A stretch of 64,000 nt of DNA from contig NC_080539.1 in the NCBI RefSeq assembly GCF_028640845.1, positions 105,984,554-106,048,553 on the forward strand, written 5' to 3'. A program made the translations under genes and the position numbers. The notes below the pieces were generated by a model. That model searched no databases. It saw only the letters and a list, made by a program, of their open reading frames with translations, and was not told the origin of the DNA. This document shows, piece after piece, positions 12,401 through 24,985 of the stretch; within the stretch, counting starts at the first letter, position 1, and every line of letters begins with the position of its first letter. The stretch comes from Ahaetulla prasina (lineage: Eukaryota; Chordata; Lepidosauria; Squamata; Colubridae).

Positions 12401-15400
12401 CCAATGCAATTCTAAGTTGCATTAACAGAGGGATATAATCAAGATCAAGTGAGGTACTAATACCACTCTATAAAGCCTTAGTAAGACCACACCTAGAATA
12501 CTGCATCCAGTTTTGGTCACCACACTATAAAAAAGATGTTGAGACTCTAGAAAGAGTGCAGAGAAGAGCAACCAAGATGATCAGGGGACTAGAGGGGACT
12601 AAAACATAAAAAATGGTTACAGGAACTGGGCATGGCTGGTCTAGCGAAGAGGAGGACAAGGGGAGACATGATAGCAGTCTTCCAATATTTGAGGGGGGAA
12701 GGGGTCAAGCTATTTTCCAAAGCACCTGAAGACCAGACAAGGAATAATGGATGGAAACTGAACAAGGAGAGATTCAATCTGGAAATAAGGAGAATTTTTT
12801 TGACAGTGAGAATAATCAACCAATGGAACAGCTTGCCTTCAGAAATTGTGGGAGCTTCATCACTGGAAGCTTTCAAGAAGAGTCTGGACTGCCATCTGTC
12901 AGAACTGGTGTGGTGTCCCCTGCTTGGGCAGGGGATTGGACTAGATGATTTACAAGGCCCCTTCCAATTCTGTTAATCTGTTAATCTTAAACTATCAAGA
13001 TCAACTAGAGATAATTTATTTTCACCATATGAAATTTATAGTTAGCACAAAAATTGCTGCATTTTGGGCAAACTGGGATTTTTGAATAATTTTTCAGAAG
13101 CAGCAATATGCAGAAACAAGAAATAATTAAAGCATATTATATGTTGTTGTAAACTGCCCAGAGTTGCTTAGATAATATGGGTGATGTAGAATTGAATACA
13201 ATAAATAAATAAATACTTCTACTTGACTAGGTTTCTATTCTCATGGAATAGATGACATAGGTACCCTTCAGTTTTCTATTGTTACTACCACCACCTGAGG
13301 CTCTGGATCATGCCCAAAGAATTTTCAGTACAACAAATAGGTTTTTGATGGGATTAATTTTTCATTCAGTCTCCAACTCACAATTTGGATTTTCCCTCAA
13401 TGAACAGAGTCTGTTGTTTGATGAATCAGTATGAAGAAAGTATGCAGATTTTATCATAATTACATACATTCCATTTATATTTTACAAATATTAATTATAT
13501 TTTTGGTGTTTTTTTGAATGTGTAAAATCCCAGTAGCCATTTAATGGACATTTAGCTCTGTTAGAAATCCTACATTCTCAAAAAAATTTAGTCCTTTTTT
13601 AAAAAAAATATTGGATAGGTAAGATACATACAATTTTGCATAATGCGGAGAAAGTTGGCATACACACAGTCTGATTTAAAATACTGGAATGTAAAAACAT
13701 ATGAAACTGAATGGAAGATTCCCAGTAAATTAAAAAAAATATTTTACATTTCTTTAAGTGCATTAAATATGGAATTTATTGCCAGATTATACAGTGAGGT
13801 TTAACTTTGAATAACATTAAAATGGGTTTATATTCACAAAAATGCTTCACTTCTCATCCAAGAAGCTTCTTCAGTTTTGTAGAACTGAACTGAAGAAGCT
13901 CCTTGGATGAGAAGCAAAATATTTCCAAGGGTAAGAAATCAAGAAAGTCCAGTTGCCTTTTGAAAAGCATCTTTGAGAGAACCATCATCTGAGTGATTGA
14001 GAATCTTCATGGACATTTGCTTATATTTATGGAAATATACTATGGGCTGCAAATTGTGGAAGCTAAAAATAACTACTGATACCAGAGTTACTCACTAATT
14101 GTGGGAAAACAAAAGAAAGGGGCATTTCAGTTTACACCCTGCTATGAGCTTACAGTAATAGGATCTGCATCTGCTTCACCATTGCAAAAAAGAATGCTGG
14201 TTTATAGAGATAGAGGATGGTATGATGCTACATAGATTTCTTTACACTCATAAAGGTTTCTTACTTCCATACCCAACATAGCAGCTACTGTACCGGTCCA
14301 ATAATTAAAATGTTAGCATAAATGCATAAAATATTAGCATAAAATATTCAGAGGATAATTAGAACTGCAGAAAAAATAATTGCTACCAACCTGCCTTCCA
14401 TTGAGGACCTGTATACTGCACGAATCAAGAAGAAGGCCGTGAAAATATTTACAGATCCCTCACATCCTGGACATAAACTGTTTCAACTCCTACCCTCAAA
14501 ACGACGCTATAGAGCACTGCACAACAGAACAACTAGACACAAGAACAGTTTTTCCCTGAAGGCCATCACTGCTAAACAAATAATTCCCTCAACACTGTCA
14601 AACTATTTACTAAATCTGCACTACTATTAATCTTCTCATCGTTCCCATCACCAATCTCTTTCCACTTATGACTGTATGACTGTAACTTTGTTGCTGGCAA
14701 TCCTTATGATTTATATTGATATATTGACCATCATTTGTGTTGTAAATGTTGTACCTTGATGAACGTATCTTTTCTTTTATGTACACTGAGAGCATATGCA
14801 CCAAGACAAATTCCTTGTGTGTCCAATCACACTTGGCCAATAAGAAATTCTATTCTATTCTATTCTATTCTATTCTATTCTATTCTATTCTATTTATTTA
14901 TTTATTTATTTATTTTGTCACAACATCATACAAAAAGATTATATAGTATATACACATATAAACATATATAGGAAGAAGAAAAGAAAAACAATAGGACAGG
15001 AACGGTAGGCACGTTTGTGCGCTTATGCACGCCCCTTATGGTCCTCTTAGGAATGGGGTGAGGTCAATAGTAGAAAGTTTTTGGTTAAAGCTATTAGGAT
15101 TATGGGAAGAGACCACAGAGTCAGGTAAAGTATTCCAAGCACTGATGATTCTGTTGCAGAAGTCATATTTTCTGCAATCTAGATTAAAGCGGTTTACATT
15201 AAGTTTAAATCTATTGGTTGCCCTTGTATTATTGCAATTAAAGCTGAAGTAGTCTTTGACAGGAAGGACATTACAATAGATGATTCTGTGAGTTAAACTT
15301 AGGTCTTGTCGAAGGCGACGGAGTTCCAAGTTTTCTAAGCCTAGGATTTCAAGTCTGGTGGGATAAGGTATTTTGTTGTTTTCAGAGGAATGGAGAACTC

Positions 15401-18400
15401 TTCTTGTAAAATATTTCTGGACACGTTCAATTGTATTGATGTCAGAGATGTGGTGAGGGTTCCAAACAGGTGAGCTGTATTCTAGAATTGGTCTAGCAAA
15501 TGTTTTATATGCTCTGGTTAGTAGTATGGTGTTTTGGAAAAGAAGCTACATAAAATTAGGTTTACAACTCTTAGAGCTTTTTTGCTATGTAGTTGCAGTG
15601 GGCTTTGGCACTTAGATCATTTGACATGAAAACTCCAAGGTCTTTAACGGGATGGGGTCGTCTGTAAGGTAATGTCCATCTAGTATGTACTTAGTTTTAG
15701 AGTTCTTTTTCCTATATGTAAGACTGAGCATTTGCTGGTTGAAATTTGGAGCTGCCAATTTTAGACCAAGCGGTTAGATGGTCAAGGTCGTTTTGAATGA
15801 TAGAAGTGTTGTCTGTGGTGTTAAATAGTTTGACATCGTCAGCAAAGAGAACACAATTACTTGAGATATGGTCACAAAGATCATTAATGTATAGAATAAA
15901 GAGTGTTGGTCCAAGGCGCTGCCTTGAGGAACTCCACTCTTGACAGGAACAGGATTTGATAAAGCATTGCCAATTTTGACCACTTGTTGTCTGTTAGACA
16001 GAAAAGCAGATATCCATTTGTGGAGGGGTCCTGAGATGCCATAGGATGTTAGTTTAAGGAGAAGTTTATCGTGTACTACTGAGTCAAAAGCTTTGCAGAA
16101 GTCTATGTAGATTGCATCTATTGATTTGCCTTGATCTAGATTTGAAGTCCATATGTTTTTGCAGTGGAGAAGTTGTAAGTTACATGATAACCTGAAACCA
16201 AATTGTTTGTTGGAGAGTAGGTTGTTAGTTTCTAAGTGTGAGGTAATGGATTGATTGATGATAGATTCCATGACTTTGCAGGTGACGCAGCAAAGGGAGA
16301 TCGGTCTGTAGTTTTCGACTAAGCTGGGGTCTCCTTTTTTGAAGATGGGGATGACTGTGGCTAGTGACCAAAGTTTGGGAAGAGAACTGGTAGTGAAAGC
16401 TTTATCAAAGATAATACTTAGGGGTTCAGCTATATTAATGGAAAGTTTTTTTAAGAAATATGCACATAGACCATCAGGTCCAATAGAAAGCGATGGTTTT
16501 AAGTTGTGAAGAGCTTTACCAACGTTGTCTTCTGTGAAATCTATATGAGTTAAATCATCATAGTCATTGCTGGTTCGTTTGTGGAATGTTGGATATGTGT
16601 TATCGGAGTTAACAAAAACTGAGCCAAAGAAAATGTTGAAGAGGTTTGCTTTGACTGTTTCGTCATTGCATTCTTTGTTGTTAGAATCTTTTAGTGGTGG
16701 GATGGATCTTGAATCTTTAAGTTTACTGTTGACAAAATTATAAAAGGCACGATTGGAATTTGTGGGTAGAAGGTTTTCTTCTTGCTTGGTGTGGTAATTT
16801 GTGCATTCAGTTTTAATTTGGTTGCATATGTTTCTGTAACGGTTTCTGAAGTTTGTAACATAGCCTTTTTTGTTTCTTTTCCAGAGGATTTTTTTGATTG
16901 AAGCTTTTTATTGATATGGGTAGTTTGTTTTCTTGGACATGGTAGTCATTCGTGGTACATATAATTTAATGACTCTATTGATTTCAAGTAGGAAGATTCT
17001 ATAGAGGTCATCAGCGGTTATGCAGGTTGCAAACAGATTTTGCCAGTACAGAAATGAAAGATCGTTGTTTATAAGGTCGTAATTGGCTTTCTTGAAGTTG
17101 TAGTTGGGAGTTCTGGTGTTATGACGATTTAAGTATGGACGATATTGAGACGAAAATCAATCATGCAGTGGTCACTGTTTGAAAAAGGTTCTTTAATTTG
17201 TAGTCCGTAAATTGAGTTTGGATTGTTGCAGAAGATGAGGTCAAGGCAGTTGTTGAGTCTTGTATTGTTAGTTACAAGTTGTTCAAGACCTAGGTTTGTA
17301 ACAGCGTTGTATAGTGTAGTATGGATTGGGTCAGTTGAACATTCATTGGTTGTCCAGTTAATGAGAGGTAGATTTAAGTCACCAAGGAAGATAAGAGGGT
17401 ATGGGCAAGAGGTAGTCCATGTTAGCATTGAGGTTAGCATATTTGCGTGGGTAATGTCATAGTCGGGGGCTCTGTAGCATAGTAAGAATCAAGAGTAGTG
17501 TCAAGGGATAGGTCGCATACTATGGTTTCAGGAAGAGAGAGTTTATGTGCTACTTGGATATTTTTAGATTCAGTGTCTTTTGTAAAGATAGCCACTCCAC
17601 CACCTCTTCGGTTTTCCCGATCTGATCGATAGACTTGATATTCTTTGTTTGAGATAATGGAGTCAGGAAGGGATGAATTCAGCCATGTTTCACAAACAAA
17701 AATGATATCAAATGTGCCACTGTTTAATAAGAGGATAAATTCAGGTAATTTGTTGACTATGCTTCTTGCATTTATCAATTTGCATTTGAGATCTGATATG
17801 ATTGGTGTTGAAGAGGTAAGGGGCGTGCATACCTAGTTTTGGGTGTTAGTAGGTTGGGGGTTGTGTACAATAGATGGTTGTATAGATGGTTGGATGGTAG
17901 TTTGGGTGTTTGGATGGATGGTTGTTTGGATGGCTGGTTGGGTGGATTGTTGGGTGGCTGTTTGGATGGCTGGTTGGATGGCTGTTTGGATGGCTGCTTG
18001 GATGGCTGCTTGGATGGCTGTTTGGATGGTTGGTTGGATGGTTGGTTGGATGGTTGGTTGGATTGTTGATTGGATGGCTGTTGGTTGGATAGTTGGTAAG
18101 ATGGTTGGTTGAATGGGAGGTAGGGGATGGGTACTTGGTTGAATACTGGGATGGCTGGTTGATTGTTATGGGTGATGGGGGTTTGAGGTGATTTTTGATT
18201 GCAGGTTTTATTTTTATGCAATCAGCATGGTAGTCGATGTATAGGTTGGATTCACCATTGTCTTGTCTTCTTTTAAGTTCTGTGCGAAGTTCACGAGCGT
18301 ATCCGTTGTAGAAAGGATAGGTCAGGACGTGATCTAAGTTTACTGTAGGTAGGGTTGGATTTAGCAATTGAGTTTATAGTCTTTATGAATTTGCGTTTAC

Positions 18401-21400
18401 TGTCCTCATTAGTGCATATAACTCTACAAAATCTTGGTGCTGTTGTCCCATCGCTGTTTTTATATTCTGGTCCATCTCTGGAGACAGCAATTATTTCATT
18501 TGGGGAGATGGTTGATGAATTATAATTTCCAATGATGTTGTGAATCTTATTGATATCTGGTTCATTTGTGTTTTCAAGTCCAAATAATATTGCATTATTT
18601 ATTTTTTGTCCTCTCTCCATTGCATCTCTGATTAGTTGATTAGTAGTTGTTTGTTGATTGGGTTGTGTTGTATTAATTTGATGTCTAGGTTGAGTTGTAA
18701 GTTGTATATTTTGTGGTGATAGATGAGTTTGGAAGAGATTTAGATCATTAGAGTTTTCATTTTTTAGTGTTGAAATTTGTTTTATCAAATCTGTGAAACT
18801 TTGTTCAATAACTGATAGAATTTTTTTTTCTAAGTTTTGTTCAATATTTTGAATTCTTTTTTCTAGGTTTTGTTCAATATTTTGAATTCTTTTTTCTAGG
18901 TTTTGTTCAATAGCTTGTAATCTTTTATCTATGTTTTGTTCAATAGTTGTTAATCTTGATTCTAAGATTTTATCAGCGTTTGATTTTCTGGCTGGCATAA
19001 TGATGATCTTTCTTATTCCTTTGTTTTATTTCACACTCTTTCCAATTTTAGTAATGATTAAGTGTCTGTCACTTAATCAATTATCTTTGATTTTATATCT
19101 GTCTCTTTAACTTTAAATGGTAGTCAATTTGGCAGTTGCTATGGTAATGGGGAGTCACTATGGTAACAGTGAGATTTGGCGGGAAATTTAAAATGGTGAG
19201 AAAGGGTGGTTGAAGAAGCTTCTTTACAGGTGGCTGTAATGGCGGGAGATTCAAAAAGTCAGTAGAGGCCGGGAGACTGGAGTCTCCTAGGAACTCACCA
19301 GTAGTCCTGCAGCAGTCCTGCCGATTGGGGGATAGGTTGATTAGGGTTGTTGTAAATGTTGCTGGGCTTTTATCTCCTTGGTGGGAAATTTAAAGTTTGA
19401 AGCAATGAGGGAGGGCGATGATGGAGGGCGGTGATGGCAGCGGTGCGACTCACGGTAGCGGCAGCGGCAGCGGCAGCGGCAGCGGCAGTCCCGGGTCTGG
19501 TGGGGTGGCTTTTGTGGTTTCGGGTGTCTTCAGCCGCCTTTAATGCGGTAGCGGTGGTCTCGGGTCTGGCGGCGGCTCCGGCGGCACAAGCGGCAGCGGC
19601 AATCCCGGGGCTGGCGGCAGCTCTGGCGACGGCTCTGGGGGCACTCACCGGGCTGGCGGCACAAGCGGCAGCGGCAGCGGCAGCGGCAGTCTCAGGGCTG
19701 GCGGCTCCGGCGGCTCCGGTGGCGGCACAAGCGGCAGCGGCAGTCACAGGGCTGGCGGCGGCTCCGGCGATAGCGGGCGGCTCCAGCCTCTTTCAGTCGA
19801 CGGCCTCACGGCAGCGGCAGTCCCGGCTCCAGCGGTCTCCGACTCTTCGCCCACCGCCTGAGTCCTCAGCAGCCTGGAAGAACCTCGGCAGCCTCAATCC
19901 ACGGCAGCCTGGAAAAACCTTCGGCTCTGGAGTATCGCCAGCAAAGAATCTTCGGGGAAACTGCTCTCCTAAGAGCTCAAAAGAGCCCTTTTACAGAGAG
20001 CATTTCTCCGGTGCAACCTTCCTGGTCGCCATCTTCCTGGGTCTTTTGGGTCTTTTTCCTGGGTCTTCTATTCTATTCTATTCTATTCTATTCTATTCTA
20101 TTCTATTCTATTCTATTCTATTCTATTCTATTCTATTCTATATAATTGCTTGAATCAAGGTCTCAGATAAATTTGGTAAACTTTTATGCTAGAGAGCCCT
20201 AAACAGTATTTTCTTATTACTGACCTCATTGTTAAAAGAAGGCAAAATCTACTGTAGGTTGCATGGATGTAGAGGATTACTGCTCTGTATAAACACCTGT
20301 TGAGGCCTATGAAGACAGCTGTCATTTTTTTTCTCAAGGTTTCTTTTGCAGCTGTGCTCTCATTTTTTTAGGGCTAAAATAAAACTTATTTGCATCTTTC
20401 TGCTACATCCTTAAGAAATTACTCCCTGCCATTTTGTATAGCAGTAATCAGAAACCATATCAACTGCAAATCCTTTTTAAGAGAACAAGTACAGGGTCAC
20501 AGCCTGTGAGAAGCAATTCAGCCTCAATGCCTTCATCTATAAGAAATTATACACCAGAATTTTTATGATCTCTAAAATCATCTTATTGTGTATTACTGCA
20601 ATTTCTAAATGACTTCTATTGAATGAAACATATCGGATTCATTCATTCTATCCAGCAGCCTAGAATTGCCTATAGTAGGGTGTGATTGTATGTGAATGTG
20701 TGTATATAGGTTGATTTCAATAACTGCTACACAACATGTTAACTTTACCATAATAGAGATAGCTGACTTGCAAAATAGACAGCCCAATGTCTTCCAGATG
20801 TTTTATCTTCCAGCCTATAAAATGAGAACTGCAATGAATGAGAATTGTTCAAAATATCTGGAATGCAGTGACGCAGGTTGCCATGTATGGACCCATGTTA
20901 TTAAGCACCAAAATGGTGGTGACAGTAAATATTCCATTCACGATAATATGTAAACTGAGTTTTTGCCTAATTACAGGTAGGTTAAAAAATAGGTCATGTA
21001 ACATAAATTGGATGCTTATCAGGGAAGTGACTAAATTTCAAACAAAATAAACAGTTGTGTCTCTGAAGTTCTACTAATCAGTGGTGTCAAATAACTGCTG
21101 ATTACTACAGATAGTATGATGTCACATTATTATTTATAAAAACAAACTTGCAACAATTGCTAAAATAAGTTCCTTACCATAAAGGGCTGCTAGAAATTTC
21201 ATTTTGCCCATAGATTTCCATTCTGTTGATTTTTGGGATTGATCTTGCCTATCTATTCTTGTCTTCCACTTAGCCTAAAAGCTTTGGGAATGGAGACATT
21301 TACAGCAGTATCCTTTTATTTACATTAAAAATTTTAATTTTTTTTTAATTTTACTCAGATTTCTGTTAAAAAGAAAACACTCCTTTAAACTGTAGCTTTG

Positions 21401-24400
21401 CCACCTCCTTAAAACACCTGCAAATTTTATATCTCTATGTGGTCACTGCAAAATAGAAACAATTGCATAAAGTTCTTAGAAAACTCTTAGAAAGAACATT
21501 AAGCAATGTTGTCATCCTAATCTCAATGGAATGTGTTTTTGGAATAGCAATCACAAGAGTTGCTGAAATTGTGGTGAACTGGATGGTCAAAAAAGCAGCT
21601 GCACTTTATAGCAGAATTCAGAGGTGAAGAGGTTAACGATAGTACATTATTAATGCAGCTTATTCATAATACGGTCTTTTGCTACAACGAGGACTAGGAT
21701 AATCTGTCCTTGAAACAGCAGGGAGACTCTCTAAAACATTTCTATAGTTTGACAAAATGAGGCGGTATACGATATCATATTCCATTTTAATGTTTTCTCT
21801 CTAGAGAGTATATATTAGGATCACAATAAGTGGTATGCTTATTCCCTTATAAATAAGTGCATGGGAACTAAGAAAATGGATTTAGAGTTACAGTAGAAAT
21901 ATCATATTTCTTGATTTTACTCACCACCCAATAGGGAAAAGCACAAAAAAAAATAGTGCTTGTATTAAGTAGTAGCCAGAGAAAATAACTATGAAGTCAA
22001 GTTGAAAGTGTGCAATGCAGAGATACACTATTTTTACAATTTGTTCTTGAGGATCATATTTTTTTCAAATATATGTTTGCTAAGTCCACTAATACCCTTA
22101 ATGGTTGCAAAATAGATACCTTTTTAGATAAGGGTCCTTTATTATATCATACTTACTGAATGTGAAATTTATGCAATGTTAATTATGTTCAAAAGGATAG
22201 ATTAAAAAAATAATCAGATTTTTACTCATTGGTTAATGTAAAGTATTTACTTGGAGAATTACAACACATTCTTTATACATTCTTTCCCACAAAATTGAAA
22301 AGGTTGTGGAGTTCAGAACATTTAAAAAGAAGAGCAGCAGGATAATGTTTTGATTTCTATCTTCAACAGGATTGCTTCACAAATGCAGACAGAGTACTGA
22401 AAAAAGATTCTCAGCAGGATTACCATCTGGAGTATGCTATGGAAAATAATACTCACACAATACTAGCTTTCAGCCGGCAGCTTCACACTTGTGACCCAAA
22501 TGACAAGAGCCTAACGGTAAAGGGCAGTGCTAAACCTAACGATGAACCTAAATTAGAAAAAAAAATGAAGAAGACAAAGAGCTTAAATATTAGCTTCTCG
22601 TTCTCAGTCTAATCATATGCTGATTATTCTACAATAAACAGTCTGTATTGCTGCATGTACTGATTAGGGTAGATACGATATAAGTGTCTCTTCCGATCTG
22701 TAATTCAGTGAGAGTTTATTCTGTTGTGGGGGCACAATGGCTCAGTGGTTAAAGACAGTTAGCTTGCCAGCTGACAACCCAGGTTTGAAACTCGAGCACT
22801 GCATTATGAGGTGAGCTCCTTTTTTGCACAAGTTCCTGCCCACCTAGTAGTTTAAAAGCATGCAAATGCGAGTAGATAAATAGGTACCACTTTGGTGGGA
22901 AGTTAACAGCATTCCATGTGCCTTGGCATATTGTTATGCTTGCTACATGACCATGGAAGTTTCTTCAGGCAACCCTGGCTCCTTTGGCTAAGAAATGGAG
23001 ATGAGCACAGCCCACTAGAGTTGGAAACAGCTGGACAAGGGAACTGGGCTGAGGGCTGAAGAACTTTGAATATATAGACGATGTGGCAAGTTAAGAACAA
23101 ATGCTATAGGGCCCTTGAAGTTTATTCTAGATAACAGCGTCACAGCCATACTAGCCTGTGTAGATTATGCTATAGTAAGCCAAAATGGAAGGTTACCTAA
23201 GGAGATATTACTTTTGTATCAAAATAGTTTACAATAAAAATACAAAAGCAAAATGTAAAATTAAAATGGGGCAATAATAATACCATTCAGGTTTGAAACA
23301 ATATACATTTACAATGTGTATTGATATAGAAGTGTGATCAGCAGTATTTGAAACATGTGACCTATCAGAGCTTTCTGAACTTCTGAACCAGTGTTCTTCA
23401 ACTTCGGTCATGCTGATAGCAACTACAAGCAATTCTAATTTTGAAACATCTGGAGGGCCATATGCTCCCCAAACCTTTGCAAGATGGAAAATATATTCAG
23501 GTAGGCTGTGATCATAGGATTAGATTTCTCTTTGCATAACTCAGAAATAGCTTTCCTTTTTTCCAGGAAAGCACAGTACGAGTAATATGGGCCTATCACG
23601 ACAAAGACTTTAAATATGGGGGTCAAAATTACCATGGTTCTAATCGTGGAACTAAGAGTCTTCGTTTATTGAATCCCGAGAAGAATGCTGTAATCCCTCC
23701 CTCCCTGCCATATTTTGACTTGGCAAACCAAAACGTAAGTTACTTGGGTTAAGTATCAGTGTAAAAGGGACAGAACTGTATGCTGAATTGTCTGGGGAAA
23801 AACAAACTTCATATTATATTAATCTTTTCTTTCCATTTTATTAAGACAGGTGGCTATACCGGAACAAGACACGACCTATTGGTGTCAAATGTTTAAGATA
23901 CCTATCCTGCATGAAAAACATCATGTGATAAAGGTATGCGATCTAGCTACTGATACATACAGAACTTCCTATTTGAAATTCTATTTCTTTCATGATGCGA
24001 CTAACACATAGTCTTGGAACTATGAGCTAGAGCATATTTATTGATCTGTAAACAATCAGCATTGTTGCAGTAGATTTCAGTTCTTATGTCATGCCAATGG
24101 TCCAATAGGAATCCTAGCTAAACATGTTTTTATAAAGAATTTGACCCGGTACTTTTAGGGAAAATGATAGTGACCAACAGCTTCTTCTAATTTGGATAAA
24201 AATTTGGAGTTTTGATGTTGCTGAAATGTTGCTGAAACAGTTATTTCCCTGGTTTTATTTTCAAGACATTTCTAATAAGAATTATGAGACCAACGAACTG
24301 TGCTATTGTTATCTTCATTATCATTTCTTTAATAACATATATTGATAGCTAAATATTAATTGATTTGGAGGAAAAGTATTTATTTCAAAGTAGTTTTTCT

Positions 24401-24950
24401 GCTTAGACGACTCTTGCTGTATATAAGTTTTGAAATCAAGCAAAAAGTAGTTCTAAATGCATATAGAAAAAAAATCAGAGTCATTGATCTAATTCTTTTG
24501 CTATGGAACTTCTAAATTCACACTGATGCCAGTAATAAAAATTCTCCCTTTTTTGCTGTTACCTTTTCTTTCAATAAGAAGTGGAGGAGCCAATTCCCAG
24601 TCACATTTTGCATAAATCACGGTTTTCTCCATTAATTATTAGGAATATGGGAGTAAGATCTATCTGTTATCCAAGTAAGAAGCATTCTTCCATACATCTT
24701 CATGCACTGTTTCCAGCCATCTCATATAGTTTTTGTTATCCATCTCCTTTTGGATACATTTCAGATGTTTTTCTATATCAGGAGAGCAGTTATAATTTTC
24801 TCAGAGTAATGTGGTCTCAAGCTCTTAATTTGTATGTGGTGCTTGTTTTGTTCACAAAGCTGAATTTCTGCTATAATGGAAGAGTCACTGAATTGTGATG
24901 AACAGTATATAATATATATTGAATATTATAAAATAAATGTATATCAATTT

Positions 24951-24985
<35 letters not shown>

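Larger units (their letters stand above)
14894..20067 (-). mobile_element. near-full-length CR1-group LINE inserted in an (ATTCT)n array
   Basis: About 5.2 kb in reverse orientation. The 3' end is (TTTA)n at 14894-14924. ORF2 (EN and RT) spans roughly 17780-15036 and ORF1 18998-17846. A GC-rich 5' UTR with CGG/CAG-type triplets runs to about 20067, where the interrupted microsatellite resumes. ORF2 is broken by frameshifts, so this copy is not autonomous now, but the survival of the 5' UTR is unusual for CR1-type elements. Truncated relatives are at 26920-27570 and 42366-42515 (plus). Confidence 0.9.
3370..22369 (+). other. MOXD1 intron 1 (19.0 kb)
   Basis: Opens GTGAGC, closes CAACAG. Recognised contents are listed separately (simple repeats, MIR-like SINE, hAT MITEs, L2, CR1, SINE, full-length LINE). 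The stretches 4036-5817, 7436-9079, 9885-10605, 10882-12234, 12991-13840, 13951-14348 and 20143-22369 look like unique AT-rich sequence with no gene I can support. Confidence 0.8.

Noticed and set aside
17868..18110. Regular direct repeats suggesting a CRISPR-like array
   Set aside because: Units are 4-12 bp without spacers, inside a vertebrate LINE; it is a coding minisatellite.
17839..18112. Trp/Leu/Gly-rich plus-strand frames resembling membrane repeats
   Set aside because: Shadow translations of the minisatellite that codes NHPT repeats in the minus-strand LINE ORF1.
19370..20153. Alanine-rich proteins of 125 and 240 codons on opposite strands
   Set aside because: Triplet repeats in a LINE 5' UTR, running into an (ATTCT)n microsatellite; not genes.
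24581..24898. 105-codon open frame in intron 4
   Set aside because: No family resemblance, no splice context and random-looking composition; treated as chance.
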